Assembly: GCA_028289585.1 (NCBI GenBank) | Contig: JANQPI010000035.1 | Location: 466,717-530,716 of the forward strand | Direction of reading: 5' to 3' | Length of the DNA: 64,000 nt | DNA from: Candidatus Zixiibacteriota bacterium | Lineage (GTDB): Bacteria; Zixibacteria; MSB-5A5; GN15; FEB-12 | Part shown: positions 34,718-42,836 of the stretch, in pieces | Layout: each line of letters starts with the position of its first letter | How positions within the stretch are numbered: position 1 is the stretch's first letter | The notes under the pieces: model-generated | The model's database searches: none | Told to the model about the DNA's origin: nothing | The model's input: only the letters and a program-made list of their open reading frames with translations | Program-made: the position numbers and the translations under genes

Positions 34718-35958
34718 TAGTCGTCAGCGATAAGCGAATCAATCGTTCGCTGCGCTTGTCGCAATTCACCGGCGATGAATCGTGATCCGAACAGCGCCTC
34801 TTCGACGGCGCGTTCGATTGCCGCTTCGATCTTCGGCCAGTCAGGCGTGACCGGCGGATGCGTGACACGCTGCATTTGACCATTCATCGTTCGCATCATC
34901 GGTTGCGACACGAAGAAGCTATCCGTGACCGCAGCGAGTGACGATGGCACCGAGATGAAGGCCGCCTTGCAGAAGGCGACCTGGACATCCGGCCGGTTCA
35001 AAAAGCGGACAAACTCAAGCGCCTCGTCGGTATAACGCGACTTCCGGTTGATCGCCAGCAACTCACCGCCGAGAAATGAGATCCCCGGCACCCGACCACC
35101 CGGGACAAACATCGTTCCCACCAGAAACGGGGGAGGATTCAGGTTGATGCGCTTGATCATCCAGTCACCGGAAAGGACAATGCCGACCTGACCGGCCATA
35201 AAGGCATCTTCGATACCACGCTGGGTATCAACGTAGCCAACGGAGTCGTGAAGCTGCCGATAGAAATCGAGCGCCTCAATCGCCATCTCCGAAGAGACAA
35301 CCGAGTATCGTCGCGGCGCATAGGGTGACGGTTCGCTCAGGATTCGACCTGCGTTCCCCCACAAGAAGGGAAGGAACTTCTTGTACAGGCGATGCTTCTC
35401 AGCGGTGTTGGAGCCCCAACCATAAATTTCGTCGCCGAGAGTGTGGATCTTCCGTGTGATCTCCTGAAAACCCGCGAATGTGGCCGGATTTGGTGCCTCG
35501 GCATCGGGATATGCCTGCTGCAGGAGATTGACATTCACAAACATCACGCGTGAACCAAGGATCCAGGGCCAGGCATAGAGTTCGTCCTGGTAACGAGCCA
35601 AACTCCACCCTCGCCACCCCGATGTGTCGGCTCCGACCAGCTCGCTGATCGGCAGCAGTTGATCGGTGTCAGCAAACTGCGCCAACCAATCCGATCCCAG
35701 TTCGACGACGTCGGGTCCCCGCCCGGAGGCAAACGCGATGGCTATTTTGCTTTGACCATCGGCCCAGGTGAGATCGGTGATGTTTACCTCAATCTCACCA
35801 TTCTGCTCGGCTTCGAAGACAGTCACGAGAGAATCGAGGACAGGGCGAATATCGCTGTCGGTCCAGAACTGCCAGAATTCCAGTGTTGTCTTGGCACTCA
35901 GTGAAGGAACGGTGCCGACGGCAATGAACAGGGCTATCGAAACAAGCATCGATTTCAT
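34717..35958 (-). CDS. Extracellular solute-binding protein, family 1
   Basis: I place the start at ATG 35958 because it directly opens a signal peptide (MKSMLVSIALFIAVGTVPSLSA). A TTG at 35994 would add twelve Arg-rich residues. The mature protein (about 390 residues) begins 'KTTLEFWQFWTD' and has the family-1 pattern 'AFASGRGPDVVELGSDWLAQFA' and 'VLSGDWMI'. It captures a carbohydrate in the periplasm and hands it to the two permeases downstream. No ATPase gene is nearby, so a shared MsmK/UgpC-type ATPase is probably used. The 86 nt to the divergent membrane operon must hold both promoters. Confidence 0.92.
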   Translation of the reverse strand: MKSMLVSIALFIAVGTVPSLSAKTTLEFWQFWTDSDIRPVLDSLVTVFEAEQNGEIEVNITDLTWADGQSKIAIAFASGRGPDVVELGSDWLAQFADTDQLLPISELVGADTSGWRGWSLARYQDELYAWPWILGSRVMFVNVNLLQQAYPDAEAPNPATFAGFQEITRKIHTLGDEIYGWGSNTAEKHRLYKKFLPFLWGNAGRILSEPSPYAPRRYSVVSSEMAIEALDFYRQLHDSVGYVDTQRGIEDAFMAGQVGIVLSGDWMIKRINLNPPPFLVGTMFVPGGRVPGISFLGGELLAINRKSRYTDEALEFVRFLNRPDVQVAFCKAAFISVPSSLAAVTDSFFVSQPMMRTMNGQMQRVTHPPVTPDWPKIEAAIERAVEEALFGSRFIAGELRQAQRTIDSLIADD

Positions 35959-36044
35959 GTTGACGATGGTCGCGTGAGCGCGCGCGCGTCGCAATCCTAA
36001 AGTTGTTGTTGCCGCATGGCCGCTACCGGCGTTCGTAATTCGTC

Positions 36045-36836
36045 ATGCTAGTGCCATTGACGGCGTGGATTGAACCCGATCGTCTGCCGATACTGATCGC
36101 CGCGATTATCGCCACTGCCATCGTCCTTTACACGACGTATCACCGGCGATCGCGGGACCGGTATCGTATGCGCCCTATCCAGGGATTACAGGCGGTGGAG
36201 GATGCTATCGGACGTGCTACCGAGATGGCCCGACCACTGCTCTTCACGCCGGGCTGGGGGGGAGATATTCAGCGTCCCACCACGATTGCCGCGCTTAACA
36301 TTCTCTCCCACGTCGCCGAAAAAACATCCCGCTACGATTGCCGTCTGCTGTTTCCGACTCACGATCCGGTCATCATGTCGGTGGCTCAGGAGGTTGGTCG
36401 GGAAGCGTACATCCGGACGGGCCATTCCGACCGCTTTCAGGCTGATGACTTCGCCTATGTTTCGTCGTCGCAGTTCGGCTATGCGGCGGCAGTGGAGGGA
36501 ATGATTGCCCGCGAGAACCCGGCCTCGGTCTTTCTGCTCGGTACGTTTGAAGCCGAATCACTCATCCTGGCCGAAGTTGGCAATGCGAGCGGGGCGATAC
36601 AGATTGCCGGTACCGATTCCACCATTCAGTTAGCGTTCTTCATTGTGGCGTGTGACTACACACTGATCGGCGAAGAGCTGTTCGCGGCCTCAGCGTATCT
36701 CTCGCAGGACCCTGCCATCCTGGCGTCGGTTCGAGCCCAGGACATTATGAAAGTCCTCATCGTTATCGCGATCCTCACGCTCTTAATCATTGCGAGCACA
36801 GTCGGATGGCCGCTGGAGAGCCTCAGTGCGCCGTAA
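36045..36836 (+). CDS. Uncharacterised membrane protein, first gene of a membrane operon (DUF6754-like)
   Basis: The 263-residue protein has one TM near the N-terminus (about 14-34), a mixed alpha/beta soluble part (about 45-235) and a C-terminal TM (about 236-256). The soluble part contains 'LLFTPGWGGDIQRPTTIAAL', 'CRLLFPTHDPVIMSVAQEV' and 'FGYAAAVEGMIARENPASVF', and it resembles proteins carrying DUF6754. I recall that name rather than having verified it. The alternation suggests a Rossmann-like fold held at the membrane. It opens a run of five overlapping genes. No catalytic residues are recognised and the function is unknown. Confidence 0.75.
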   Translation: MLVPLTAWIEPDRLPILIAAIIATAIVLYTTYHRRSRDRYRMRPIQGLQAVEDAIGRATEMARPLLFTPGWGGDIQRPTTIAALNILSHVAEKTSRYDCRLLFPTHDPVIMSVAQEVGREAYIRTGHSDRFQADDFAYVSSSQFGYAAAVEGMIARENPASVFLLGTFEAESLILAEVGNASGAIQIAGTDSTIQLAFFIVACDYTLIGEELFAASAYLSQDPAILASVRAQDIMKVLIVIAILTLLIIASTVGWPLESLSAP

Positions 36837-37449
36837 GCTGCCCCAGATCATCGTCGCCGCCGTTGGTTTGATCATGTTTCTTGTCTACTTCTCCGGACAC
36901 CCCACCGCCCAACGTGTCAATCAGACTATCCTCGTCGACTACTGGCAGATCATCTTCGCCTTCACGCTGATCGTCGGCGTTATCGGCTTCGCACGAAGCA
37001 ACCTGCAGCAGATTCAGCGCGGTGATGGACGTTTCTTTCGCATCGTATCCCTCGTGGGGCTCGTCTCAATGCCGATTCTCGCGCTGATCGGCGGTATCAA
37101 TGCGGGGTCACCATTCGTGTGGATGTTTGATCATGTTCAGGCACCGATGCAGGCGACCGTTTTTGCGCTGCTCGCATTCTTCGTCGCATCGGCCGCGTTG
37201 CGTGGTTTCCGCGCCCGATCGGTCCCCGCGGCCATCTTGCTGCTGGCAGCGACGATCACACTGCTCGCGCGATCCGATGTTGGCGGTGCAACGATCGCCT
37301 GGCTGCCGGAAACAGCTGAATGGATTCGGGCGCATCCCTCAATGGCGGCCCGCCGCGCCATTCTGATCGGTATCGGGCTCGGCTCACTCACGACATCGCT
37401 CCGAATCCTCATTGGGATCGAACGGACTTGGCTGGGGAGTGAACGATGA
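36826..37449 (+). CDS. Uncharacterised polytopic membrane protein
   Basis: The start is GTG 36826, with GGAGA eight bases upstream, inside the end of the previous gene. The 207-residue product has six or so membrane helices (about 5-25, 38-58, 70-92, 105-125, 130-148, 170-190). A conserved-looking central segment is 'PFVWMFDHVQAPMQATVFALLAFF'-like in hydrophobicity, with a Trp-Met-Phe-Asp core. It overlaps the next gene by four bases. No family is recognised. Tight overlap on both sides points to a complex with its neighbours. Confidence 0.75.
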   Translation: MRRKLPQIIVAAVGLIMFLVYFSGHPTAQRVNQTILVDYWQIIFAFTLIVGVIGFARSNLQQIQRGDGRFFRIVSLVGLVSMPILALIGGINAGSPFVWMFDHVQAPMQATVFALLAFFVASAALRGFRARSVPAAILLLAATITLLARSDVGGATIAWLPETAEWIRAHPSMAARRAILIGIGLGSLTTSLRILIGIERTWLGSER

Positions 37450-38264
37450 ATTCTGCGCTATCGAGACGACTCGCGTTCGCGGGTCTATTCATTGCGGTGA
37501 CCGTTGCCATGCTGATTCCGTCGGAAGGCGATGTCCGCGTTGCTCCGGAAACTCGCCAGTTGTATGAGTGGATTGATTCGATCCCACCCGGCAGCCAAGT
37601 TATTGTATCGTTTGACCACGAAGCATCAGCACTCCCGGAAATCCGCCCTCTTGCACTCGCTCTCTTGCGCCATTGCTTCGAGCGAGACCTCGTACCGATC
37701 GGTGTATCGCTGCTGGCCGAGGGAACAGGCATTGGCTTCGCCCTGATGGACCAGACCGCGGACGAATACGACAAGACCTACGGGGAGGATTACGCCTTCC
37801 TCGGATTCAAACCGCAGTTCATCGCGGCGATCCTGTCGATGGGGGAATCGATTCCGGCCACCTACCCGGAAGACTATCTCGGCACACCGATCGACTCTCT
37901 TCCCGCTATGGTTGGTGTGACTACCTATGACGACGTGGTTGGGGTACTGTCAATTGCCGACGGATCAATGACCACGCATTGGGTCGAGTACGGGGAAGCC
38001 CGCTTCGGCGTGCCGATCGCCGGCGCCGTCACGGCCGCTATGATCACCAGTTACGACCCGTATTTAGCGTCCGGTCAGATGGTCGCACTCATGGGCGGGT
38101 TGCGCGGTGCTGCCGAATATGAACAACTGATCGGTATCGGCGGGGGAGGCTCACGCGGACTCTTGGCCCAATCGGTTAGCCACCTCTACGTATTGGCAAT
38201 GATCATCATTGGCAATCTCCTCTGGTGGCGTGCGCGCCGCCGTAAGGGGAAGGAAAGCGTATGA
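37446..38264 (+). CDS. Uncharacterised protein with N- and C-terminal membrane anchors and a large exposed domain
   Basis: The 272-residue product has a TM at about 9-27 and another at about 245-262, with a 210-residue domain between them that probably faces the periplasm. Visible segments are 'IPPGSQVIVSFDHEASALPE', 'FLGFKPQFIAAILSMGESI' and 'YEQLIGIGGGGSRGL'. The topology mirrors that of the first gene of the operon (TM, soluble domain, TM). It overlaps both neighbours by four bases (ATGA). The family is not recognised. Confidence 0.75.
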   Translation: MNSALSRRLAFAGLFIAVTVAMLIPSEGDVRVAPETRQLYEWIDSIPPGSQVIVSFDHEASALPEIRPLALALLRHCFERDLVPIGVSLLAEGTGIGFALMDQTADEYDKTYGEDYAFLGFKPQFIAAILSMGESIPATYPEDYLGTPIDSLPAMVGVTTYDDVVGVLSIADGSMTTHWVEYGEARFGVPIAGAVTAAMITSYDPYLASGQMVALMGGLRGAAEYEQLIGIGGGGSRGLLAQSVSHLYVLAMIIIGNLLWWRARRRKGKESV

Positions 38265-38875
38265 TCGACTGGGGAACGATTATCGCCGGATTGCTGACCC
38301 TTGCCATCTTCACGTTCCTTTATGGCGACAATCCGATCTACCGCTTCGCTGAATCCCTCCTGATCGGCGTGTCGATCGGCTATTTTCTGGTCATCACCTG
38401 GCAGAACACGATCGTATCCCTGCTCATCAAACCGCTGGTTAGCGACGGTCGTATCGGCCTCATCATCCCCCTGGGGCTGGGTCTGCTCATGCTGAGCCGG
38501 TTCTCCTCACGGCTTAGCTTTCTGTCGCGATTACCCATTGCGGTGCTGATCGGGTCGGGAGCCGGTGTCGCGATTCCGGCGATGCTCGATGCGCGAACGT
38601 TACGACAAATTGACGCCACGATAGCACCCCTGTGGACCGACGGCGGACTGGCGATCGGGACAATTGTGGTCGTCCTTGGCGTGCTCACCACCCTCGCGTA
38701 CTTTTACTTCAGTCGCGCACAGACGGGCAGCCTGGGACGAATCTCCCAGATCGGCATCTATTTCTTAATGGTCTTCTTCGGGACGACGTTTGGCTATACG
38801 GTCATGTCGCGGATGTCGACATTCATTGGCCGCATGGAGTTTCTCCTCGTCGATTTCCTCCGCCTGACCCAATGA
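38261..38875 (+). CDS. Uncharacterised polytopic membrane protein
   Basis: The 204-residue product has about six membrane helices (about 5-22, 27-48, 62-78, 88-108, 125-147, 163-183). Arg/Lys-rich loops lie between some helices. It resembles the second gene of the operon in size and helix count, so the operon alternates anchored and polytopic proteins. It overlaps the zinc-ribbon gene by four bases. No family is recognised. Confidence 0.72.
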   Translation: MIDWGTIIAGLLTLAIFTFLYGDNPIYRFAESLLIGVSIGYFLVITWQNTIVSLLIKPLVSDGRIGLIIPLGLGLLMLSRFSSRLSFLSRLPIAVLIGSGAGVAIPAMLDARTLRQIDATIAPLWTDGGLAIGTIVVVLGVLTTLAYFYFSRAQTGSLGRISQIGIYFLMVFFGTTFGYTVMSRMSTFIGRMEFLLVDFLRLTQ

Positions 38876-39012
38876 TCTGTCCCCGTTGCCGGACAGCCAT
38901 GCAGGAGGAACGACGTTCTTACCACAAGCAGCGCAAGTGGATTTGCCCCAAATGCGGTCGGGTTCGTTTTCAGCAGCTGGTCGACAAAACGAAACCACGG
39001 CGCTCCAATTAG
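38872..39012 (+). CDS. Small zinc-ribbon protein (46 residues)
   Basis: This short ORF starts at the ATG of an ATGA overlap with the preceding membrane gene. It encodes two CxxC knuckles, 'MICPRCRTAM' and 'KWICPKCGRVRF', 19 residues apart, with a basic tail ending KPRRSN. This is a classic zinc ribbon, probably binding zinc through four cysteines. The overlap makes it the last gene of the membrane operon. A small adaptor or regulator role is inferred from size and position only. Confidence 0.72.
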   Translation: MICPRCRTAMQEERRSYHKQRKWICPKCGRVRFQQLVDKTKPRRSN

Positions 39013-39055
39013 CGCAACCGGACTGGAAAACTCGCGTATCAGCCCCTAACACCCT

Positions 39056-39442
39056 ATGCTTATGGCTATGATGACAGGCGTAGATCGCATTCGTGTGGGG
39101 ACGTCGGGGTACTCCTTTCTCGGCTGGAAGGGAGTCTTCTATCCGCGCAGGATCGATAGAGGGAAGGTGTGCGAGCTTTCTGCCTGCATGGTTGCTCGCA
39201 TACCACCGATCCACGACGTCATGGACAAAGCACCGGCCTCGCTTACAAACCGACGCGAGGATCTCACGGCCAAACGAAACGACTCCGTAAACGCAACCTC
39301 GTTTGGGACAGACCGGCCGGAACAGTTGTTGCCGGCGGCGTGGAAACAGTATGTCTTTTTTGATTACTGCCCTGTGGGGCAGGAGTTTTTTTGGTTGAAC
39401 ACACGCGCTAATCGCGGTGATTCCAGCGAACCAGAAGGATGA
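39056..39442 (+). pseudogene. Decayed DUF72 (YecE-like) gene remnant
   Basis: The frame begins with the hallmark DUF72 N-terminus ('DRIRVGTSGYSFLGWKGVFYP'), then 'RRIDRGK'. After that it jumps to pieces that match later parts of the family in order: 'RIPPIHDVMDKAP' and 'NRREDLTAKRND'. The segment that should hold the first helix and the second strand is missing, as is nearly the whole C-terminal half (DUF72 proteins are about 240-280 residues). The frame then continues with no family similarity. I read it as an internally deleted, inactive copy. A short real protein cannot be ruled out. A terminator closes it. Confidence 0.6.
39367..39392 (+). terminator. Rho-independent terminator between the membrane operon and the ABC exporter
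   Basis: The stem CTGCCC/GGGCAG has a TGTG loop and is followed by GAG and seven T residues. It lies inside the end of the DUF72 remnant frame, which further suggests that the frame is not coding there. Confidence 0.85.
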
Positions 39443-39445
39443 TCT

Positions 39446-40381
39446 ATGGGTCTGCTTGACATCGACAGTATTCACAAAGTCTACGACGAAAAGGTCGCGG
39501 TCGACAATCTCTCGCTGTCGGTACCTCGCGGTGTCATCTACGGTATCATCGGTCCCAACGGTGCCGGCAAAACGACCACGATCCGGATGATTATGAACAT
39601 CACGATTCCGGATCGTGGAGAGATTCGTTTCGACGGCAAACCGATTAGTGACGCGTTCAAGAGTCGGGTTGGCTATCTGCCCGAAGAACGAGGCCTGTAT
39701 AAGAAGATGACCTGTGAGGAAGTCCTCCTGTATCTGGCTGACCTCAAGGGTGCCTCCAAAGCCGACGTGGCCGGTCGGATCGGTCACTGGCTCGAGCGTA
39801 TGGAGCTGTCCGACTACCGCGACAAGAAAGTGGAAGAACTATCGAAGGGAATGGCCCAGAAGCTTCAGTTCATCTCGACGATCCTGCACGAACCGGACAT
39901 CGTCGTACTCGATGAACTCTTCTCCGGACTCGACCCGGTAAACACCGAACTCCTCAAAGACGTCATCCTTGATCTCAAACGAAACGGTACCACGATCCTC
40001 TTTTCGACCCATGTGATGGAACAGGCGGAGAAGCTCTGCGAATACCTCTGTATGATATCGAAGGGACACAAGGTCCTCGATGGTTCCTTGAGCGACGTCA
40101 AGAACCGCTTCGGCACGAATTCGATTCATGTGCAATACGAGGGCGACGGGGCGTTCATGAAAGGCTTGGCGGGCGTTGAAGCCGTTCGCGAGTTTCCTAC
40201 CTATTCGGAACTCCGACTGGCGGATGCGGCCGACGGCAACGCTGTTCTCGCTCGCATTATCGAACAGGTGAGTGTTCGTCGCTTTGAGTTCAAGGAGCCG
40301 TCGCTCTACGATATTTTCATTCAAATGGCCAAAGTCGACCCGGCCGAATTACAGTCCGAGCCTGAGGAGGTAGTGTCATGA
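39446..40381 (+). CDS. ABC exporter ATP-binding protein (NatA-type)
   Basis: The 311-residue ATPase has Walker A 'GPNGAGKTTT', the Q-loop region 'VGYLPEERGLY', signature 'LSKGMAQKLQF', Walker B 'IVVLDELFSGLD' and the switch His in 'LFSTHVMEQ'. A C-terminal extension of about 80 residues (DUF4162-like) is typical of NatA and related ABC-2 exporters. It powers the permease encoded next, whose start overlaps its stop by four bases. The substrate may be sodium, a drug or a lipid; the sequence does not decide. Confidence 0.94.
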   Translation: MGLLDIDSIHKVYDEKVAVDNLSLSVPRGVIYGIIGPNGAGKTTTIRMIMNITIPDRGEIRFDGKPISDAFKSRVGYLPEERGLYKKMTCEEVLLYLADLKGASKADVAGRIGHWLERMELSDYRDKKVEELSKGMAQKLQFISTILHEPDIVVLDELFSGLDPVNTELLKDVILDLKRNGTTILFSTHVMEQAEKLCEYLCMISKGHKVLDGSLSDVKNRFGTNSIHVQYEGDGAFMKGLAGVEAVREFPTYSELRLADAADGNAVLARIIEQVSVRRFEFKEPSLYDIFIQMAKVDPAELQSEPEEVVS

Positions 40382-41697
40382 GCAAGATGCGCACGATTGC
40401 CGGACGCGAATACGCTCAGGTCGTTCGCAAAAAGAGCTTCGTGGTTGGCCTCCTGTTGACACCAATCATGATGATTGCGTTTACCGTATTACCCGCTCTT
40501 CTGGCGACGCAGAAGTCAAGCAGCACCGAGCAACTCGCGATTCTTGATTGGGCCGATGATGGAACGGCCGAACAGTTTACCGAGGCGCTCGCAGACTACC
40601 GACTCGCTGATACGACCGTACCGTACTACAACGTTCAAGGTATCGTGAAGGTCGACGCCGACGATCTGGAGCGACAGCAATTCGTGCGTGACTCACTGGC
40701 GACCTATATCAACGATGAATCGTTGCGCTACTTCCTCAAGATCGGTCCCAATTCTCACCTGATCGACACGAACCTCACAATCGTCACCAACTCGGACAAC
40801 ATTCGCAGCCTTGACCGATTCGAGCGAGAACTGACCGACATCGTGTCGTCGCGGCGGCTGGCTGAATCCGATGTCAACCTACCAGTCGATTCCGTTCTCA
40901 GTCTCACGCGAAATCTCAATCTCCGAACCGAGGACACCCGAGGCGAGTCGATCCCGTTCTTCGTCAAGTACATGGTCGGCGTCGTCTTCTTCATGCTCAT
41001 CTTCATTATGATTCAGACGTACGGTGTCCTGGTCATGCGAGGCGTGATCGAGGAGAAGAACTCCCGAGTCATGGAGGTGCTCGTTTCGTCGGTGTCGCCG
41101 ATGCAGCTCCTGACGGGTAAACTCCTCGGGTTGGGCGGGGCCGCTCTTACGCAGGTCGGATTGTGGGTAGCGATTGGTGTGGTCATCTTCTTTCTCCAGG
41201 GGCCACTCAATCTGTCGATCGATTCGTCGATCGCCACGATTGTCTTCAATCCGTTTCTTATCTTCTTCTTCGTGGCGTTTCTGTGTAGCGGCTACGTGAT
41301 GTTTGCATCGCTGTTCGCATTGATCGGTTCGATCGTGAACTCCGAGCAGGAAGCCCAAAATCTTTACAGCCCGCTCATTCTCATTCTGGTCATGCCGATC
41401 ATGATCGCCTTCGTCGTGGTGCAGGAACCGAATTCAACCCTCGCGACGACAATCAGTTTGATTCCGCTGTTCACCCCGGTGATGATGACAATGCGTCTGG
41501 CTGTTCTCGCGCCCAGTGTGGAAGGCCTCTCGCTGTTTAGCGGGATCGGGGGAGAGGCAATGCTTGGTCTCCTCATCGTTATCGTAACCGGCTTGCTGCT
41601 CGTCTGGCTGACAGCGCGCATCTTCCGCATCGGCATCCTGATGTATGGAAAACGACCGACACTTCCGGAACTGATGCGTTGGGTAAGGTACTCGTGA
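40378..41697 (+). CDS. ABC-2 type exporter permease (NatB-type)
   Basis: The 439-residue protein has TM1 at about 20-42, an extracytoplasmic domain of about 155 residues, and then five or six TMs (about 200-425). A conserved cytoplasmic 'GVIEEKNSRVMEVLVSSVSP' coupling motif follows the second TM. This is the NatB/YhaP arrangement. It forms the exporter with the preceding ATPase. A D-Ala-D-Ala peptidase-like gene follows after 16 nt and may be in the same transcript. Confidence 0.92.
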   Translation: MSKMRTIAGREYAQVVRKKSFVVGLLLTPIMMIAFTVLPALLATQKSSSTEQLAILDWADDGTAEQFTEALADYRLADTTVPYYNVQGIVKVDADDLERQQFVRDSLATYINDESLRYFLKIGPNSHLIDTNLTIVTNSDNIRSLDRFERELTDIVSSRRLAESDVNLPVDSVLSLTRNLNLRTEDTRGESIPFFVKYMVGVVFFMLIFIMIQTYGVLVMRGVIEEKNSRVMEVLVSSVSPMQLLTGKLLGLGGAALTQVGLWVAIGVVIFFLQGPLNLSIDSSIATIVFNPFLIFFFVAFLCSGYVMFASLFALIGSIVNSEQEAQNLYSPLILILVMPIMIAFVVVQEPNSTLATTISLIPLFTPVMMTMRLAVLAPSVEGLSLFSGIGGEAMLGLLIVIVTGLLLVWLTARIFRIGILMYGKRPTLPELMRWVRYS

Positions 41698-41713
41698 GGC
41701 CGACCTAGTCGAT

Positions 41714-42649
41714 ATGCGCATTACCCGGGTGACATCGTCGATCGCCGTCAGCGTCCTGGCGGTGGCTGGACTGGCCGCCGGAATGGGTATGTTCGGCACC
41801 GGCAACCAACCGCACGTTGATCCGCAGTCGTTGTCGACTGCGGCACTCGTACAGCAGCAGCCGTTCGGTCCGTACCGCTTCGACTTTTCAACCGAACGCC
41901 AGCGGCAACCCTACATAAATGCGAAGGCCGTCCTGTTGGTCGACTTCGAGTCGGGGGAGGTGCTCTACGCCAAGCGCGCCGATCAGGCGCGCCCAATCGC
42001 ATCGATCACCAAACTCGTTTCAGCAATGGTTGTGCTCGATGCCGGCATTGACCTGACGCGGACCGAAACGATTACCCGTCAGGATGCCTACCGATCATCG
42101 AAGTCCCGCCTTCGGGTCGGTACCAAGATGACGCTCGCCGATCTGCTCAATATCGGTCTCTCGATTTCCGATAATCGTGCTTTCCGAGCGCTTGCCCGGG
42201 CCACTGCCGGTTCGCAGGAAGAGTTCGTTCGACGGATGAACCAGAAAGCGACCGAGCTTGGTCTGTCGAAGACGGTCTTCTTTGAGCCGACCGGACTCGA
42301 CGAACGCAACGTCTCGACTCCGCATGAAGTCGCCCGCCTGCTTAATCATGCCTACGATTATGAAGTCATCGCCCGACTCACCGGACAGCGCCGATCAGAA
42401 GTGACGTTCCTGAACCGCAAACGCAATCGGGTCCTGCAGCTTGGCAACTCCAACCGCATGGTGCACTCGCCGTATCGCGTCCTCGCCGGCAAGACCGGCT
42501 TCATCTTCGAATCCGACCACTGCCTCGCGACGATCCTTCAAAATCGAGACGGCAAACGTCTCTCGCTGGTCGTCCTTGGTGTTCCCGGTGACCGCACGCG
42601 CTTCCGCGAGGCTCGCAAACTGGTCGACTGGGGCTTCCGCAACGCCTAG
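41714..42649 (+). CDS. Peptidase S11 family D-Ala-D-Ala carboxypeptidase/endopeptidase (PbpG-like)
   Basis: The 311-residue protein has an N-terminal signal or anchor (about 8-27). The catalytic set is S97-K100 in 'ASITK', the SxN box S152-N154 in 'SISDNRAF', and K260-TG in 'LAGKTGF'. The length fits PBP7/DacD-like murein endopeptidases, which lack the C-terminal amphipathic anchor of PBP5. It trims or cleaves peptidoglycan crosslinks in the periplasm. All active-site residues are present. It is probably co-transcribed with the NatAB pair, with no obvious functional link. Confidence 0.92.
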   Translation: MRITRVTSSIAVSVLAVAGLAAGMGMFGTGNQPHVDPQSLSTAALVQQQPFGPYRFDFSTERQRQPYINAKAVLLVDFESGEVLYAKRADQARPIASITKLVSAMVVLDAGIDLTRTETITRQDAYRSSKSRLRVGTKMTLADLLNIGLSISDNRAFRALARATAGSQEEFVRRMNQKATELGLSKTVFFEPTGLDERNVSTPHEVARLLNHAYDYEVIARLTGQRRSEVTFLNRKRNRVLQLGNSNRMVHSPYRVLAGKTGFIFESDHCLATILQNRDGKRLSLVVLGVPGDRTRFREARKLVDWGFRNA

Positions 42650-42660
42650 CCTAGCTGGAT

Positions 42661-42694
42661 GGCAACGCCACTCCGTTGAGTCAGTGGCGTCGCC
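42661..42694 (+). terminator. Probable terminator hairpin after the S11 peptidase gene
   Basis: An 11-bp stem with one mismatch (42661-42671 with 42684-42694) begins 12 nt after the stop and is followed by ACTTTGTC. The T run is weak. Confidence 0.5.
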
Positions 42695-42836
42695 ACTTTG
42701 TCGGGCTAAACGGTCATAAAATCAGACACGGCCCAGCTATCAGACAAAGTCTGGGTGCAGACAATGTCTGTGGACGGAACTTGCCGGCTAGCTACCGTCG
42801 TTGCATCTAACGACACGCTAGATAGGAGTTCTCACT

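Noticed and set aside
36790-36825. Upstream start (36790) for the second gene of the membrane operon
   Set aside because: It would only extend into the previous gene; GTG 36826 has a proper GGAGA site and gives a normal first helix.
39013-39445. Possible structured RNA (tmRNA, RNase P RNA, 6S) in the gap before the NatA gene
   Set aside because: No tRNA-like ends, tag frame or conserved RNase P core could be found on either strand, and DUF72 motifs plus a terminator explain most of the stretch.
38765-39787. Minus-strand 340-codon ORF
   Set aside because: It runs antisense through the end of the membrane operon, the zinc-ribbon gene, the DUF72 remnant and the start of the NatA gene. It has no family motifs and is Cys/His/Arg-rich as expected for an antisense shadow.
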